Below are positions 20,561 through 32,916 of a stretch of 64,000 nucleotides of DNA, piece by piece. The DNA is from Halocaridina rubra. Lineage: Eukaryota; Arthropoda; Malacostraca; Decapoda; Atyidae. The stretch covers positions 132,501 through 196,500 of the forward strand of contig JAXCGZ010001900.1 in assembly GCA_037179515.1 (NCBI GenBank), given 5' to 3'. The notes under the pieces were generated by a model that was not told where the DNA came from, did no database searches, and saw only the letters and a program-made list of their open reading frames with translations. The position numbers and the translations under genes are program-made. Each line of letters begins with the position of its first letter. Position 1 is the stretch's first letter.

Positions 20561-23500
20561 TTAATGGCCACCAAAGTGAGGATAACGAGCAAGAATAACA
20601 TCAAGCTTGTAATCATTAAGCAAAAACCAGCAGATCTGTATTAAGTTCTGACCTCGTGGTAAAACATCTCTCACTGTGGGGCAATGAAGACAATAGTGGT
20701 CAAGAGTGTTAGCATTAGGACAGTCACATAATTTACAGGAGGTGTACTGTGACGTATCTAAAGTCTGGGAGACCTGCCATAATGGCCGATACCCCATTCT
20801 GAGCCGAGCACTAACTACATTGTGTTCCCGCTCCATTAACCCGCGTCTGCGACACTTGTAGCGACTGTGAAGAAAGTGATCATGGTGCTGTATGGATACA
20901 CTGTTGGCCCTCTCTGCATCCCTGCACCGGACCGTCATGGCAAACCCAGCTGAGTAGATGATGTTACATAGGCATCGGAGGGAGGGCTCAGCATCCACAG
21001 CATGCCCATCCAGCATACAGGCCGCCTTGGCAAGACGATCCGCTGTGTCAATGCCAGTCAGCCCAATGTGAGAGGGCGTCTCTACAAACGACACAGCAAG
21101 AGAAGCATCCCAAGCGGCAGCGAGGAGACATAGTATTTCACCCACAGCACGGCCACAGATGGGTCTTGGCGAAGTTAGAGCACGTAGGGCCGATTGGGAG
21201 TCAAAAATTATTACCCCATTCACTCGTCATCGAACAAGGAGACTCACAGCATCCAAGATGGCATTCAGTTCACAGTAGGTGGAGCTCGACGAGGTGGGTA
21301 GTCTATGGCCAATCCATGAATCAGCCGACACAGGCGGCTCCATGGTGGGGGAAAACACAGTGCATGCCGCCCTCCCATCTGCTTGCACAGAACCATCAAC
21401 ACAGACGTGGTGTGCTGCAGGGACAAACTTGGAAACATCAGCGATAGTCTCCAGAGCTAACTGTCTCTGTAGGGGGAGATAGACATCCTTTGAGGTCAGT
21501 GGATATGTGACAGCGGGGAGGGGGACATGCCAGCGTGGTAAATCTGGGACATCCGTCTGCACAGGCCAGTCGATTTCAAGGTCATGGAGAATGTCACTCA
21601 CCACCCTGATAAGGTTATGACCTCCTGCTCGAAGTGGGAGCCTGGGTGCGTCTTGATCCAGGGACGTCCTCATAACAGCAGAGAAGTACGGAGCAAGAAG
21701 GCGGTAGTGAAGACACTTAACAGTGAAATAGGACACATTGGCATAAATCCTTTCCACAAAAGGGGGCAAGTTGAGCTCCAACTGCATACTCACAATACGG
21801 GTAGAGAGAGAACATCCCAAGATAAATCTCAGGACTTGATTCTGGAATTTTTCAAGTGGCTCGAGAGCTGGTCTATGAAGTTGACATAAGGCAGGAGACA
21901 GATAGTCGACAACTGACTGAAGTAGTAGGATGTAGAGGGTCCTCGCCACTGGGATGGAGACACCAGCAGCACTGTTGGCAAGCCACTTGATAGGGACAAA
22001 GCGGGGTTCCAGACGGTCGAGAAGGCTCTTCACAAAGGGATGAATTCGTTGACATGCAGGTATAGCTGGAGTGATCCGGACTGGTGCACCTAAAAATGTG
22101 TACTGTGTGCAGTGAGGGATGACATTACCACCCATGTTGAATGCGGGCAGTGCTCTGCAGGTGCGTGAAGTAAAAATCCTGCTTTTTTCTGGGGAGATAA
22201 TAAGGCCACAGGTAACTGTAGTACCGGGGATGACAGGAAGAAGGGAGAGTAGACGATGCATAAGGATATTGAATAGAAAAGGACTTAGCACACCCCCCTG
22301 AGGAGTGCCCAGTTCAAACCATTCATAGGAAATATACAACCCTTTAAAAAGGACATGTGATATTCTGTTGCAGAGATATCCCCGTATCCATTTCAGTATG
22401 ATCCCCTGAACTCCAAAGTCCACCAGCTGGTCAAGAATAATTTCCCTGTTGGCTATATCGAAGGCAGATTTGAGGTCCAGGAAGGCGACCACACTGGTGG
22501 GAGAAAGACGGGTGTAGAGTTCAGCGAGGCAGTGATGTGTGCTCCGTTGCGGGAGGAAATCATAAAGACTGGGGGAGAGCTTATACTGTGGACGGTGCAT
22601 GAGCCAGGCAAGAAGGATGCATTCAAACACTTTGCTGAAACAGGAGGTGAAGGGGATAGGCCTAAATTTGTTGGTTCCAGGTTTTGGTAGAGGAATAATA
22701 GTGATTCTGGTCCAGGCAGAGGGCACATGCCCCAAGTAAAAGCAAAGATTGAAGAGCTGCAGTAGGAGGTTACCAGGAACTTTCTGAAGAAGACGGAGAA
22801 CTTGATATGTAAGACCATTCTCCCCAGGGGCGGTAGCCTTAATCCTAGCAAGAGCATGTCGTAGTTCATGCTCTGTGAATAGGATGTCATCCTCTTCATC
22901 TGTCTGTAATACTGCACCCATCAGGCGGAGATTACGAACTCTGCGGCGGTTGGAGAGTGCCTCTTGAACGTTTCCAGGAAGGTTGCAAGTTTGTGACTGC
23001 GCTGACCAGGCAGTAATGAGGTCCTGAGCATACTCAAGCAGACTGTGGTGTAGAGCACGGGTGGATTTCTTCTTGACAGCCTTCCTTATAAGATGACACA
23101 TAGTCCCAGCGCTAATCTGATGGTTAATACTATCAGTAAATTTCTGCCAATACTCCATGTGCACGCATCTCTGCAGGGCAACCAAATCATCCCTCGCCAA
23201 CTGATATTGGTGCAGGTGGTCAGGCGTGGGCCATCTTTGAAAGGAGAGTCCAGCTTCCACAGCTGTCCTTTTCGCCTGGGCAATACACTGATCCAGAGTC
23301 CAGGAATGGGCCTCAGGGCAACGTGGAACTTGTGGTCTGAGAACATAATGCGCGTAGAAGTCATGTGTAGAATTCACCAGGGAGTTGCATAAGCTGTCCG
23401 GAGAAAGGAGATCAAAGGTGGGAAGGAGGTGAGAGATAAAGGAAATGTAAGTGGGGCAGTATTTGGGAGGGCTAGAGATGTGGGTGCGGTGATGGGGGAG

Positions 23501-24211
23501 GGTAGCTTGAGTCTGAAGTATGGAGTATTTCAGGTTAAGTGCAACATGGTCAGAAAAGAGAAAAGGGATAGAGAAGCAGGAGACATTAGGTACCACAAGG
23601 CCGGCTGTGAGAATGTGATCTACAGTACCCCCACGAGCGTGCGTGGCACCACCAGTATCCCAGCGCGTGAGGCGGTAGCAGCGGATGAAGTCGAGCAGAG
23701 GCTTGCCACCGTGATTGTGAGTGGGAGATGAGTCACCAAGGGCTGGGTGTCTGGCGTTAAAATCCCCCATATAGATCGTTCCACTGTTTGTAGGTATTGG
23801 AAGGGCTGGTAGATTAATCACATCGGGGGCAGAGTAGATATTGCACAATTGAAGAGTACCATTCCCAACAGTGATTTCAATGAGCTGAAAGGTCATATCA
23901 ACTTGTGCAGAAGAACCAAGGAGCATGTGAGATACAGAGGAATAAATGTAGATAATGACTCCTCTTCTGGCATAATGCACATATGAAACATACCATGTGA
24001 GCATAGGAGCCTCCTCCCTTGGTGGAGCACCACCAGGAAAAGCCTCTTGTATGAAAATATCCTGCGGTTGATGATGATAAACATAGGCTCTAAGTGCAGT
24101 GAGTTTAGGAGATTGTCTAATTCCAAAGACATTCCAAAAGATGGCATGAAATTGTATGCGACGAGCAAATCTTATTCTTATTTTTGCGGAGGGCAGAAGT
24201 GGGAAGGGCAC
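20561..24211 (-). pseudogene. ORF2 of element D: APE endonuclease, reverse transcriptase, RNase H
   Basis: The frame runs 1217 codons with a single in-frame TGA at 21227-21229. The endonuclease covers about residues 20-235, with GDFNARHPALG near residue 150 and FSDHVALNL near its end. RT follows, with LPKPGTNKFRPI, AFLDLKSAFDIAN (motif A Asp) and GTPQGGVLSPFLFN (motif B). The block that should carry the YADD catalytic pair is absent: GTTVTC is joined directly to GLIISPEKS near 22209. RNase H near the C-terminus shows VDGS, CELNAIL, IFDSQSAL and DTADRLAKA, the usual D-E-D-D set, followed by a Cys/His cluster (CKLCDCPNANTLDHYCLHC). The start overlaps ORF1 by 95 bp. The missing motif makes the RT inactive even before the stop is considered. 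Confidence 0.88.
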
Positions 24212-25733
24212 TGTCAGATGGAGAATGGGACGAAGAAGACCTGGGCTGCATATGAGTCAACTTCTCAAGGTGGGAGGCGACCTTATTAAGCTTGTCTGTG
24301 AGAGTCATGATGGTGTCGATAACAACATGATGAGACTCGACCAAACTTGCAAGAGTCCTTTCCATTGTAGCTTGCTGGGTGACCATACCGTCAATGTGGG
24401 CACCTATGGTATCAAAGCGAGCTGTGAGAGCTGTACAGCGGGACTCCAGGGTAGCAACATCCTTACGGAGAGCAATGATGTCAGCAGAGTCAATAGGACA
24501 TAGAGAGGAAGGTGCGGCGATGGGTGGTGGTGGGGGTGGTGGAGTGCGCTCAGGTGGAGTGGCACGAGAGTGTCTAGCACAGCCATGCCAGACGTTGACC
24601 CCAGGCATGTTGCACCGAACACACTTCCACTGCGAAGTGTCTGGCAGAGGCTGAGATGTGAATCCCGAAGCAGTATCACAAGCAGCGGCAGCAGCAGATG
24701 AGGCAGGTATAAGGTGCGGGCAGGAACGTGTATCATGGCCAGCAGCACACCACACACATCTGGCCAGAGCAGAACAATAACGTGAGGTATGGCCAATACC
24801 CCAGCATTTAAAACACCAAGGCTGCTCGTCCTTCATCCTGCTCAACTCACAGGAAGGGAGGCAAGGGAGAAAGGAAAACTCAGCGACTGGTGGGGGTGGT
24901 TCAGGGAGACTCCAGGTGATGACAATACGGTTGATAGGCTCCCCGTCCTGAGAGAACTGCTGAGCAATGTGCACTCCTGGTAGCTCCTTGGAAAGGGAAG
25001 GGTCCAGTGCAATAGGGTAGCGAGTAATGAGGTATGTTGGGAACTTACGGGGCCGCTCAATTGAGTCCTGAATATCACACCGTAGAGAAAGAAAATCACC
25101 ACTCATGACCCTGTCAATGATGTCCTTGCGATGCCTCGAGATGTAGACAAAGCGTGATGTAACTGAAGACATCTTCACCTCAGCCAGCTCCCGATTGAGA
25201 CAAAAAGTTTTGGTGACTTCAGTAAGTCTATGAAGCTTCACTTCACTGGAGGGATTTTCTTGGAAGCCCAGCTTGACATAATCTGCCCAGGGAGCAAAGG
25301 CTGGGGCAGCAGATGGGAGCGATGAGAGTGCAGCTGACTGGAGTGATGAAGAGGTAGCTGAAGGAGGCAACATAGGTAAAGCAGGAGGAAGAGGGCAGGG
25401 CAAGGGACTGCCAAAGGTTGCAAGTGGAACAGCATCCTTGTCTGTCTTGTGCGTTTTGGCAGCAGGAGACGTTGAGGCACTGCTGGAATCAGACCCATGG
25501 TCTATGGGGCTTTTAGAGGAGGCAGAGCTCAGAAGTTGAGGATGAGGGTGAGAGCACATAACCCCAGCTTGCGGCTGCTGATGTCTACAGGGTGCAAGAG
25601 GAGGCCAATCCCGCATATCCTGGCCATCCTCATCACACACGGCTATGTCGGCCTCAATATCCAACACGGAGGATGGTCCCGAATAGTCCATGAAGTCAGG
25701 TGAGGTGGCAACACTAGCTTGGAGAGACGTCAA
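24117..25733 (-). CDS. ORF1 of element D (Gag-like zinc-knuckle protein)
   Basis: This is an intact 538-codon frame. The N-terminal third is Ser/Pro-rich and low in complexity. A folded region follows at about residues 150-290 (GFQENPSSEVKLHRL to VITWSLPEPP). Cys/His clusters then occur: CFKCWGIGHTSRYC (residues 307-320, CX2CX4HX4C), CVWCAAGHDTRSC just after it (CX2CX3HX4C), and CVRCNMPGVNVWHGC. A Pro run and a C-terminal coiled-coil region with heptad Leu/Val (ALRKDVATLESRC onward) complete it. ORF1 proteins of this class bind element RNA to form the RNP used in retrotransposition. The frame ends 95 bp inside ORF2. No splice or translational signal can be assigned. Confidence 0.85.
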   Translation of the reverse strand: MTSLQASVATSPDFMDYSGPSSVLDIEADIAVCDEDGQDMRDWPPLAPCRHQQPQAGVMCSHPHPQLLSSASSKSPIDHGSDSSSASTSPAAKTHKTDKDAVPLATFGSPLPCPLPPALPMLPPSATSSSLQSAALSSLPSAAPAFAPWADYVKLGFQENPSSEVKLHRLTEVTKTFCLNRELAEVKMSSVTSRFVYISRHRKDIIDRVMSGDFLSLRCDIQDSIERPRKFPTYLITRYPIALDPSLSKELPGVHIAQQFSQDGEPINRIVITWSLPEPPPPVAEFSFLPCLPSCELSRMKDEQPWCFKCWGIGHTSRYCSALARCVWCAAGHDTRSCPHLIPASSAAAAACDTASGFTSQPLPDTSQWKCVRCNMPGVNVWHGCARHSRATPPERTPPPPPPPIAAPSSLCPIDSADIIALRKDVATLESRCTALTARFDTIGAHIDGMVTQQATMERTLASLVESHHVVIDTIMTLTDKLNKVASHLEKLTHMQPRSSSSHSPSDSALPTSALRKNKNKICSSHTISCHLLECLWN

Positions 25734-27060
<1,327 letters not shown>

Positions 27061-28020
27061 CGTTTCCATGCAATGAAGAGCGTACCTGCATATTCAACTA
27101 AATGGAATGGACCCTTTACAGATTTATTTATCTAAACCTGAACACAATTTAAAAAAACCCTATTTGTGGTTAAATCCCTCGTATTAGTACTGCTTGTGTC
27201 TACCATCAGATTTGGTAATAAAAGTGAGGTCCCAGTAACAGCACTAAATGGGGAAAATCCATTTTCATTAGGAGTATTACGAATACCAAGAATTATAATA
27301 GGTAGGGATTGTAACCAATTTTCTTTTCTAAAAAGAAGGCAACCGTCCTGGCCCTTAGTAGAAAAGGAAGTTCGTGACGTAAAACCGAATCCATCCATAA
27401 GAGCAGATATGATAATTCTGTGAGTACGGTCTATCATTCCATTAGAATGGGGATGATAAGTGGTTGTTCTTAATCTATGAAATCCTACAACTGATGAGAG
27501 TTCTTGAAACATTTCGTTCTCAAACTGAGAACCACGATCAGTAATAACATGGAGGGGAACTCCAGATCGTTATATCCAGGCATTTTTGAAAGCTTGTGCT
27601 ACAGTCTGTGCAGTGATATGTGCTAATGGTTGTACATCTATCCAACGAGTGGCTCGATCAATGCATGTCAAGAAATATTTATATGGACTAATATATGGGT
27701 CTGAAGGATTTTGAACTCTGGGAAGGGGACCTCCAATATCTAGATGTACTGTTAAAAAACGTGATGAGGGTAAATCAAAGTTACTTACTTATAGCACTCT
27801 TAGAATGACAGGGAATCTTGGACTGTTGACGAGACAAGCACTCTCTACACCATTTTTTGATGGATTGGTCCATGTCAGTCCAAAAATACCTAGATTTTAT
27901 CAATATTAGGATTGACTTCATACTGAGGTGAGATAAGCTATGTAGGCTGTTAAAAATTGACATACATAGGGATTCTAGTATAAAAGGTCTAGGGAATGGT
28001 GCAGATGTGTCACACAACAT
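27061..28020 (-). pseudogene. Integrase of Ty3/Gypsy element I
   Basis: The minus strand shows the zinc-binding region (a W-CREC-SRQ-K-type block) near 27820-28020. The catalytic core has FLTCIDRATRWIDVQPL near 27650, HVITDRGSQFENEMFQEL near 27510-27560 and TTTYHPHSNGMIDRTHR near 27430-27480. These are the usual D, D and E-bearing blocks, although the E position reads Asp (GMID). Then LPIIILGIRNTP follows. Between SALMD and NWLQSLP the protein has about 16-18 extra residues encoded by a 47-bp dispersed motif (27341-27387) that keeps the frame. The C-terminus decays near 27110 (INKSVKGPF). Confidence 0.83.
27341..27387 (+). repeat. 47-bp dispersed motif, copy 1, inside an integrase frame
   Basis: Three mismatches separate it from the copy at 63243-63289. 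It lies within the Gypsy I integrase (minus strand) and its translation adds residues absent from the usual integrase block. Confidence 0.8.
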
Positions 28021-28031
28021 CTTTTCTTCAT

Positions 28032-29520
28032 TTAGTAATTGGAAATTCTTAGCCTATCAGAGTATGCCTGGGTTCCTTCATCTAGAAACATAAGTTCTGC
28101 AATTTCAGGTAAATCACAATCATATAGCATAACTGTGTTAGCAGGTCGCAAAAAGCAGTCAGCCACCATGTTATGTAAACCTCTCATATAACTAACATCG
28201 GCGAGATATTCTATTAAGATAGATAAATGCATTTGTTGTCTATCAGACTTAGCTGGATTAATACTTTGAAAAGCACTGCAAGGTGGCTTATGGTCTGTTA
28301 ACAATAATACATAATGGCCTTCAAATTCAGGACGGAAATGTAATACTGCTAAATAAGCGGTGAGAAGCTCCCTATCAAATATAAAATACTTTCTTTGTGA
28401 TTTGTGAGTTTCTTTGAGAAAAATCCCACAGGTATAGGTTGCTCAGTAACCATTCGATGGAGTGCAGCTCCTACAACATATTAACTACTATCATTTACTT
28501 ACTGAAAATGGGAATAGCCTGTTTGTAAGTGTGCGAGAGCATTGAGGTTAGACAGAACTTCCTTAAATTCATCAAGAGATTGCTTTTCCGTCTCAGTTAA
28601 TTCTAACAATTTGTGATTTGGCTTCCATCTTATACATTCTGTTAAAGGTAAGACAATTTAGGAACTAATTTTCTATAAAAACCTATCATGCCCAAAAATC
28701 AACACAAACTCTTTGAATCAGTTGGGTATGGAAGTTTTGACAATTCATAAATCTTATTTGATGTTGGGTGAAGACCATCAGCACTGATCACTGAATCCTA
28801 AAAAGTCAAGTTCTTTAAAGCAAAATATGCATTTATTCAAAGAAACTTTAAGACTGTAGTTATTGAAGGTATAAAATACTATTTCAAGATCCTTTATATG
28901 GGCTTTTTCATTATCGGAAAAGACCAATATATCATCCAAGTATATAAATACACACGTTACATTCGAGAATATCTTGTCCATTACTATTTGAAAAGTGGCG
29001 GCTGTGTTACGGAGGCCAAAATGCATATATTGAAACTCATATAACCCAAAAGAGGTAGTTATAGCTGTTTGCAGGACATCGTCCGGGTGTACCCTAATCT
29101 GATGATAGGCCGAAGTTAAGTCAATCTTTGAGAAACAAATTTTATTTGCAAGTTTAGATGAAAAAAAAATTAATATTGGGAATGAGATATCGGTCTATTT
29201 ACGTAATGGAGTTTAGTGCTCTATAATCACCACAAGGGTGGTATTCACCATTACTCTTAGGGACTAGGTGTAAAGGAGAACTCCACTCACTTTCAGATGG
29301 GACAATGATGCTCGAGCTTTGGAGTACACAGAAACCTTCTTGAGCAATCTTAAATTTTTCTGCTCTTAGCTGACATGTCTTTGCAAATACAGGAGGGTTA
29401 CTACCAGTTTCTATTCTATGATATTCTCCATTATAGACTGCATCTTTATTATCATGAGGATAGATAATATAAGGATACTTATTCAGTAATATTTCAATAC
29501 TTGGAGGAATCTGGACTTCA
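28032..29520 (-). pseudogene. RT and RNase H of Ty3/Gypsy element I
   Basis: On the minus strand, the block PCGDYRALNSIT (about 29230) precedes DLTSAYHQIRVHPDD (about 29090-29130), then FGLYEFQYMHFGLRNTAATFQ (about 29000-29060), then the intact catalytic YLDDILVFSDN near 28910-28950. RNase H lies at about 28032-28640 with LTDHKPPCSAFQSINPAKSDRQQMH near its end, a standard LLTDHKPL block. Stops and frameshifts divide it into pieces of at most 90 codons. Confidence 0.83.
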
Positions 29521-30627
29521 TTAATAACTACATTAACAGATTACCGAGACAAAGAGACGTTTACTTTTCTTTTTGTAGTACTGTCAATAAGTATTCTCAA
29601 TTTACATTCAATGGAAAGACCAAAATTTTTAAGAATATCAAAACCGAGCAAAGATTATACTGTATCAGCAATAATAAGAGTCCACATGAATAAACGCCTT
29701 AAGCTAGGAATTTGAATTTCAAGTCTTGCTTGACCATGACATTTTATACCTTCTCCAGTACAAGAAGATATTGATATAGGTGAGGGTTTTGTTACAATGC
29801 CCTTTACATATTCAAAGGGAATTATTGACATGTTAGCACCAGTATCAAATATAAAGTTAAACTTTGTAGCTCTAAGCTGAGCAGCAACTTCTAAAAGTGG
29901 CGGGTCTGCTGGAGCAAAATTGACAACCCACCCCTCTAGTTTCTCGAAGAAGGGGTTGGCGGTCTGGAATTAGGTAGCATTTCACAATATGCTTTTTCCT
30001 GCCATTTACACCATGATTTACAAGTTTTGGCACGATCAGCGAAATGAATATGTTCCCTACACACTTTGGGGCGCTGGTCCTTACTAAATGGGCATACACC
30101 AATAGGAATGGAATTGTAGTCTATTTTACCCTTATTTGGAACACTTTGTTGTACAGGATATGGTTGCTGAACAGCCATACAGAAGATTTACAAGAATATG
30201 GCAGCAACTCATCAGCCAATTTGCCTAATTGTGACAAATTTAATTCTTTTTGAGAGGCTATTACTGGTGAAATAGTTAGGGGCAAAGACTGAAGGAATTT
30301 ATGACTTATTATATCGTCAGTAACCCCTATTCTAGATGCTGTGGTAATCATCTCTTGCAAATAAACAGAGGGCCTACCCGATATATCAGTTGTCTTCATT
30401 AACCTTAACAATTCTGGTTTTGATTTCTCAAACATGCTGATAACCGCTTCCTTAAGTGTCATGTAGTCAGATTGCACTAGGTCAATCACATTGTTGGGTA
30501 ATCTTGAGACCACTTCGGCTGGCAATGCTGCAATGATGCTATAGAATTTGGTAACATCCACGGTGATATTTTTTAAGTGATATTGTGCTTCAATGATGGA
30601 TAACCATCCAGAATTTGAAGTCTCCAT
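29521..30627 (-). pseudogene. Gag and protease of Ty3/Gypsy element I
   Basis: Gag opens near 30627 with METSNSGWLSIIEAQYHLKNI and stays open for 168 codons, including LPAEVVSRLPN and the capsid-like tract to DELLPYSCKSSV. Downstream, a Cys/His tract CREHIHFADRAKTCKSWC (about 30010-30060) stands where this type of Gag has its nucleic-acid-binding motif. The aspartic protease active site reads FDTGANMSIIP near 29830-29850 and is intact. Frames shift between these blocks. Confidence 0.78.
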
Positions 30628-30639
30628 GAAGGCAGGAGG

Positions 30640-30875
30640 CTATATTGCTATGGAGTGGGCCATTCCTGAATTTTTGCCTCAGAATCCGGCATGCTTGTAA
30701 GTCTCTTCTTTACCAAAAATTCTTGAGAAGTTGGCTCTGGTTTTCTTGGTGGGTCACTCCGGGGGTAACCACTTTTTGTAGAGGGTGGATTGAGAGACAG
30801 TTTTGGACCCTTTACAAATTTATTAATGTAAACCATAACACAATATAAAAAACACCTATTTGGGGTTTATCTGAT
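30640..30875 (-). pseudogene. Second integrase C-terminal fragment upstream of gag of element I
   Basis: A segment of about 70 bp (about 30803-30872) closely matches 27108-27178, the end of the element I integrase (tract INKFVKGP versus INKSVKGP). It continues as a Pro-rich coding-like tract (LSLNPPSTKSGYPRSDPPRK) that could be the integrase tail of a second, otherwise missing, copy. Confidence 0.5.
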
Positions 30876-31433
30876 ATTCAAAATTATTGTATTATTTATA
30901 TTCCTTGGTTCTAAACATTATAATATCTTCTTTACATATCGCCCATGCTGCACGAAATCTTATTGTAGAATAAAATGGTGGCCATACTCATAATAACAAA
31001 CAAAAACAGCTGAGACCAAAGAAGACCATACAATTCATTACAAAGAAAACATATATCGTATATAGGAAATATAATTGAAATATATATTTTCTACAAGCAC
31101 ATTAGAACATCAGTTTATTTGCTTGTTTATAATTAGGAAGTGGTTGTGGCTTTGTGTTTCCTATGTTAGGGGAGAAGTCGGGTATAAGTAGAACTGAGAA
31201 AGATAGATATTTGGCTGCGGTGTAGGCTGGTCTATTAGCTGTTTATTGACATCTGAGGTTGTCTAGCCTGGGCCTTCCAGTATCGACATGTCGCCTGCAG
31301 AACTGAGAGGTGAGGACAAACTTTATGTGTGTTTCGTTTTTTCATTTAATATAGGCTGTTTCTGTCCACAAGCTATCTAGGTTTAAGCCGTGTATAAGAG
31401 AGAATAGATTAGTAGGGAATAGACTAATAATGG
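30876..31433. other. Spacer, probably the 5' leader of element E at its right end
   Basis: The stretch is AT-rich on the left. The last 250 bp before the gag-like frame are more balanced in base composition and may be an LTR or leader, but no matching 3' copy exists in the window to test this. Confidence 0.4.
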
Positions 31434-31912
31434 AGTCTACAGATTTGCGGTTAATTGAGGAGTGTGATGGCAGTAAAGACGTCGTAGAGAGGTTAAATAA
31501 AGTCGAGCTAGTGTGAAAGATTAGAAAAATTAGTGATTTGACTGTGGTTATCCCGTTGTGGCTGACCGGAGGCGCTTGTTCAGTGTATCAGCAGTTAGGC
31601 GATGATGACAAGAAAGATGCAGAAGCAGTAAAAAAAGCACTGAAATCTGAATTTGGATTAGATTCATTTACAGTTTATGAAAAGTTCACTAAGCACCAAA
31701 TCAAAGAGGGAAAGAGTGTAGATGTGCATTTAGCTGACTTGAAACGTTTGAGCTTACTGTTTGACTGCAGTAACGAAAAGCTATTTTTGTACGCTTTTAT
31801 TACTAGCTTACCTGACCGTGTGAAACAGGCACTTAGGGCATGTGCGCGTATTGAGAGAGAATACGTCTGACTGAGGAAGCTAATACTACACTATGTATTG
31901 GTAGAGGTGAAG
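31434..31912 (+). pseudogene. Gag of Gypsy-like element E, interrupted by the BEL insertion
   Basis: An ATG at 31434 starts MESTDLRLIEECDGSKDVVE. After one stop near 31516 the frame continues through ISDLTVVIPLWLTGGACSVY, DAEAVKKALKSEFGLDSFTVYEKF and DLKRLSLLFDCSNEKLF to 31870. It reads as a capsid domain (alpha-helical, with a conserved Trp-Leu-Thr-Gly-Gly segment). The BEL/Pao element K is inserted at 31913-31917. The zinc knuckles and pol of what appears to be the same element resume at 38653. Confidence 0.78.
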
Positions 31913-31917
31913 ACCAT
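31913..31917. other. Target-site duplication of BEL element K, left copy (ACCAT)
   Basis: ACCAT occurs directly before the left LTR and again directly after the right LTR (38653-38657). Five-bp duplications are typical of BEL/Pao integration. Confidence 0.88.
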
Positions 31918-32818
31918 TGTGGTGACTATTCCCTGAATGCCTGCTTTCACCTGGTCAATGAATATTCTACTCTCAGTTTTTGCAGCCTACCATACACAAT
32001 AATATTTACTCAACCAACTTCAAGTAAAGTTGGGCTAAAACTTAACTGGCTTATAGTTAAATGTAACAGACAAACTGTACAGTACTAAAGGGGAAAGGCA
32101 TGAGTTATGTTTGCCTAATAGTAGTGGAGAACTCCCACTGGTTAATGACACACATACACTAAATAATATTAAACTGAACACTGCATAACTCCAGGCTTAA
32201 ATGAAAGACTCATCAATAAAATGTAAAATTATATTGAAAAAATTAACTTTATAATGGAGAGCAATATTTCAGCTTAAAAGAAAATGATAAAGAGTTATAG
32301 CTCCAGGCACGACTGCTGGACACATCAAAACAAACAACACTTAATATCGAAATAATGATTGTTCAAATACAAGAACTTTATACAGTATTGAAACACAGTC
32401 ACTGCTAGACAAATTCGACAGCACTAGTCCAAGGGGCGAAATGGGAGGCTCATAAATTTACATGAATTTTACGAGTCTCTAACAATAGGTCCTAACCTGG
32501 TGCTGTCCTCAGAAAGAGTCCTCGTCTGTTCTGTAAACAAATCAGACGAGCATCACTTTCTAAAATAAAGGGATATATTTTTATCATATTTTACATAATT
32601 AAGGATTTCCTAAGATTTAAATTAATTTTACAAACAAATTCCATTTATTCATGAGAAAATGATGAATTAATGAGAAAATAAATGATAGTTATAATATAGT
32701 CTCTCAAACGAAAATATACATGTAGGCTGATGTAACACTACTAATGGTATTACAAAAAAAAAAACCACACACACAAGGTATAACGCATGAAACTGTGTGT
32801 GATAGACAGATCACCACA
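31918..32818 (-). repeat. 3' LTR of BEL element K
   Basis: This is a 901-bp repeat, nearly identical to 37704-38652. It lacks about 46 bp present in the other LTR (near 38066-38115 there). Confidence 0.93.
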
Positions 32819-32838
32819 CTCTCCCCCCAAAAAGGGTA
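32819..32838 (-). promoter_or_regulatory. Polypurine tract of BEL element K
   Basis: The minus strand reads CCTTTTTGGGGGGAGAGTG immediately before the 3' LTR start TGTGGTGATC, the expected site for plus-strand priming. Confidence 0.75.
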
Positions 32839-32916
32839 GGAGGCTAAATAAATCACATGTACAAACATAATAAAGTATAGAGCAAAAACAGAAAATTTAA
32901 AGGCATCATTTACAAC

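Noticed and set aside
21166..25703. Numerous plus-strand open frames of 60-115 codons across element D
   Set aside because: They are opposite-strand shadows of the long ORF1 and ORF2 of D, favoured by its higher G+C content.
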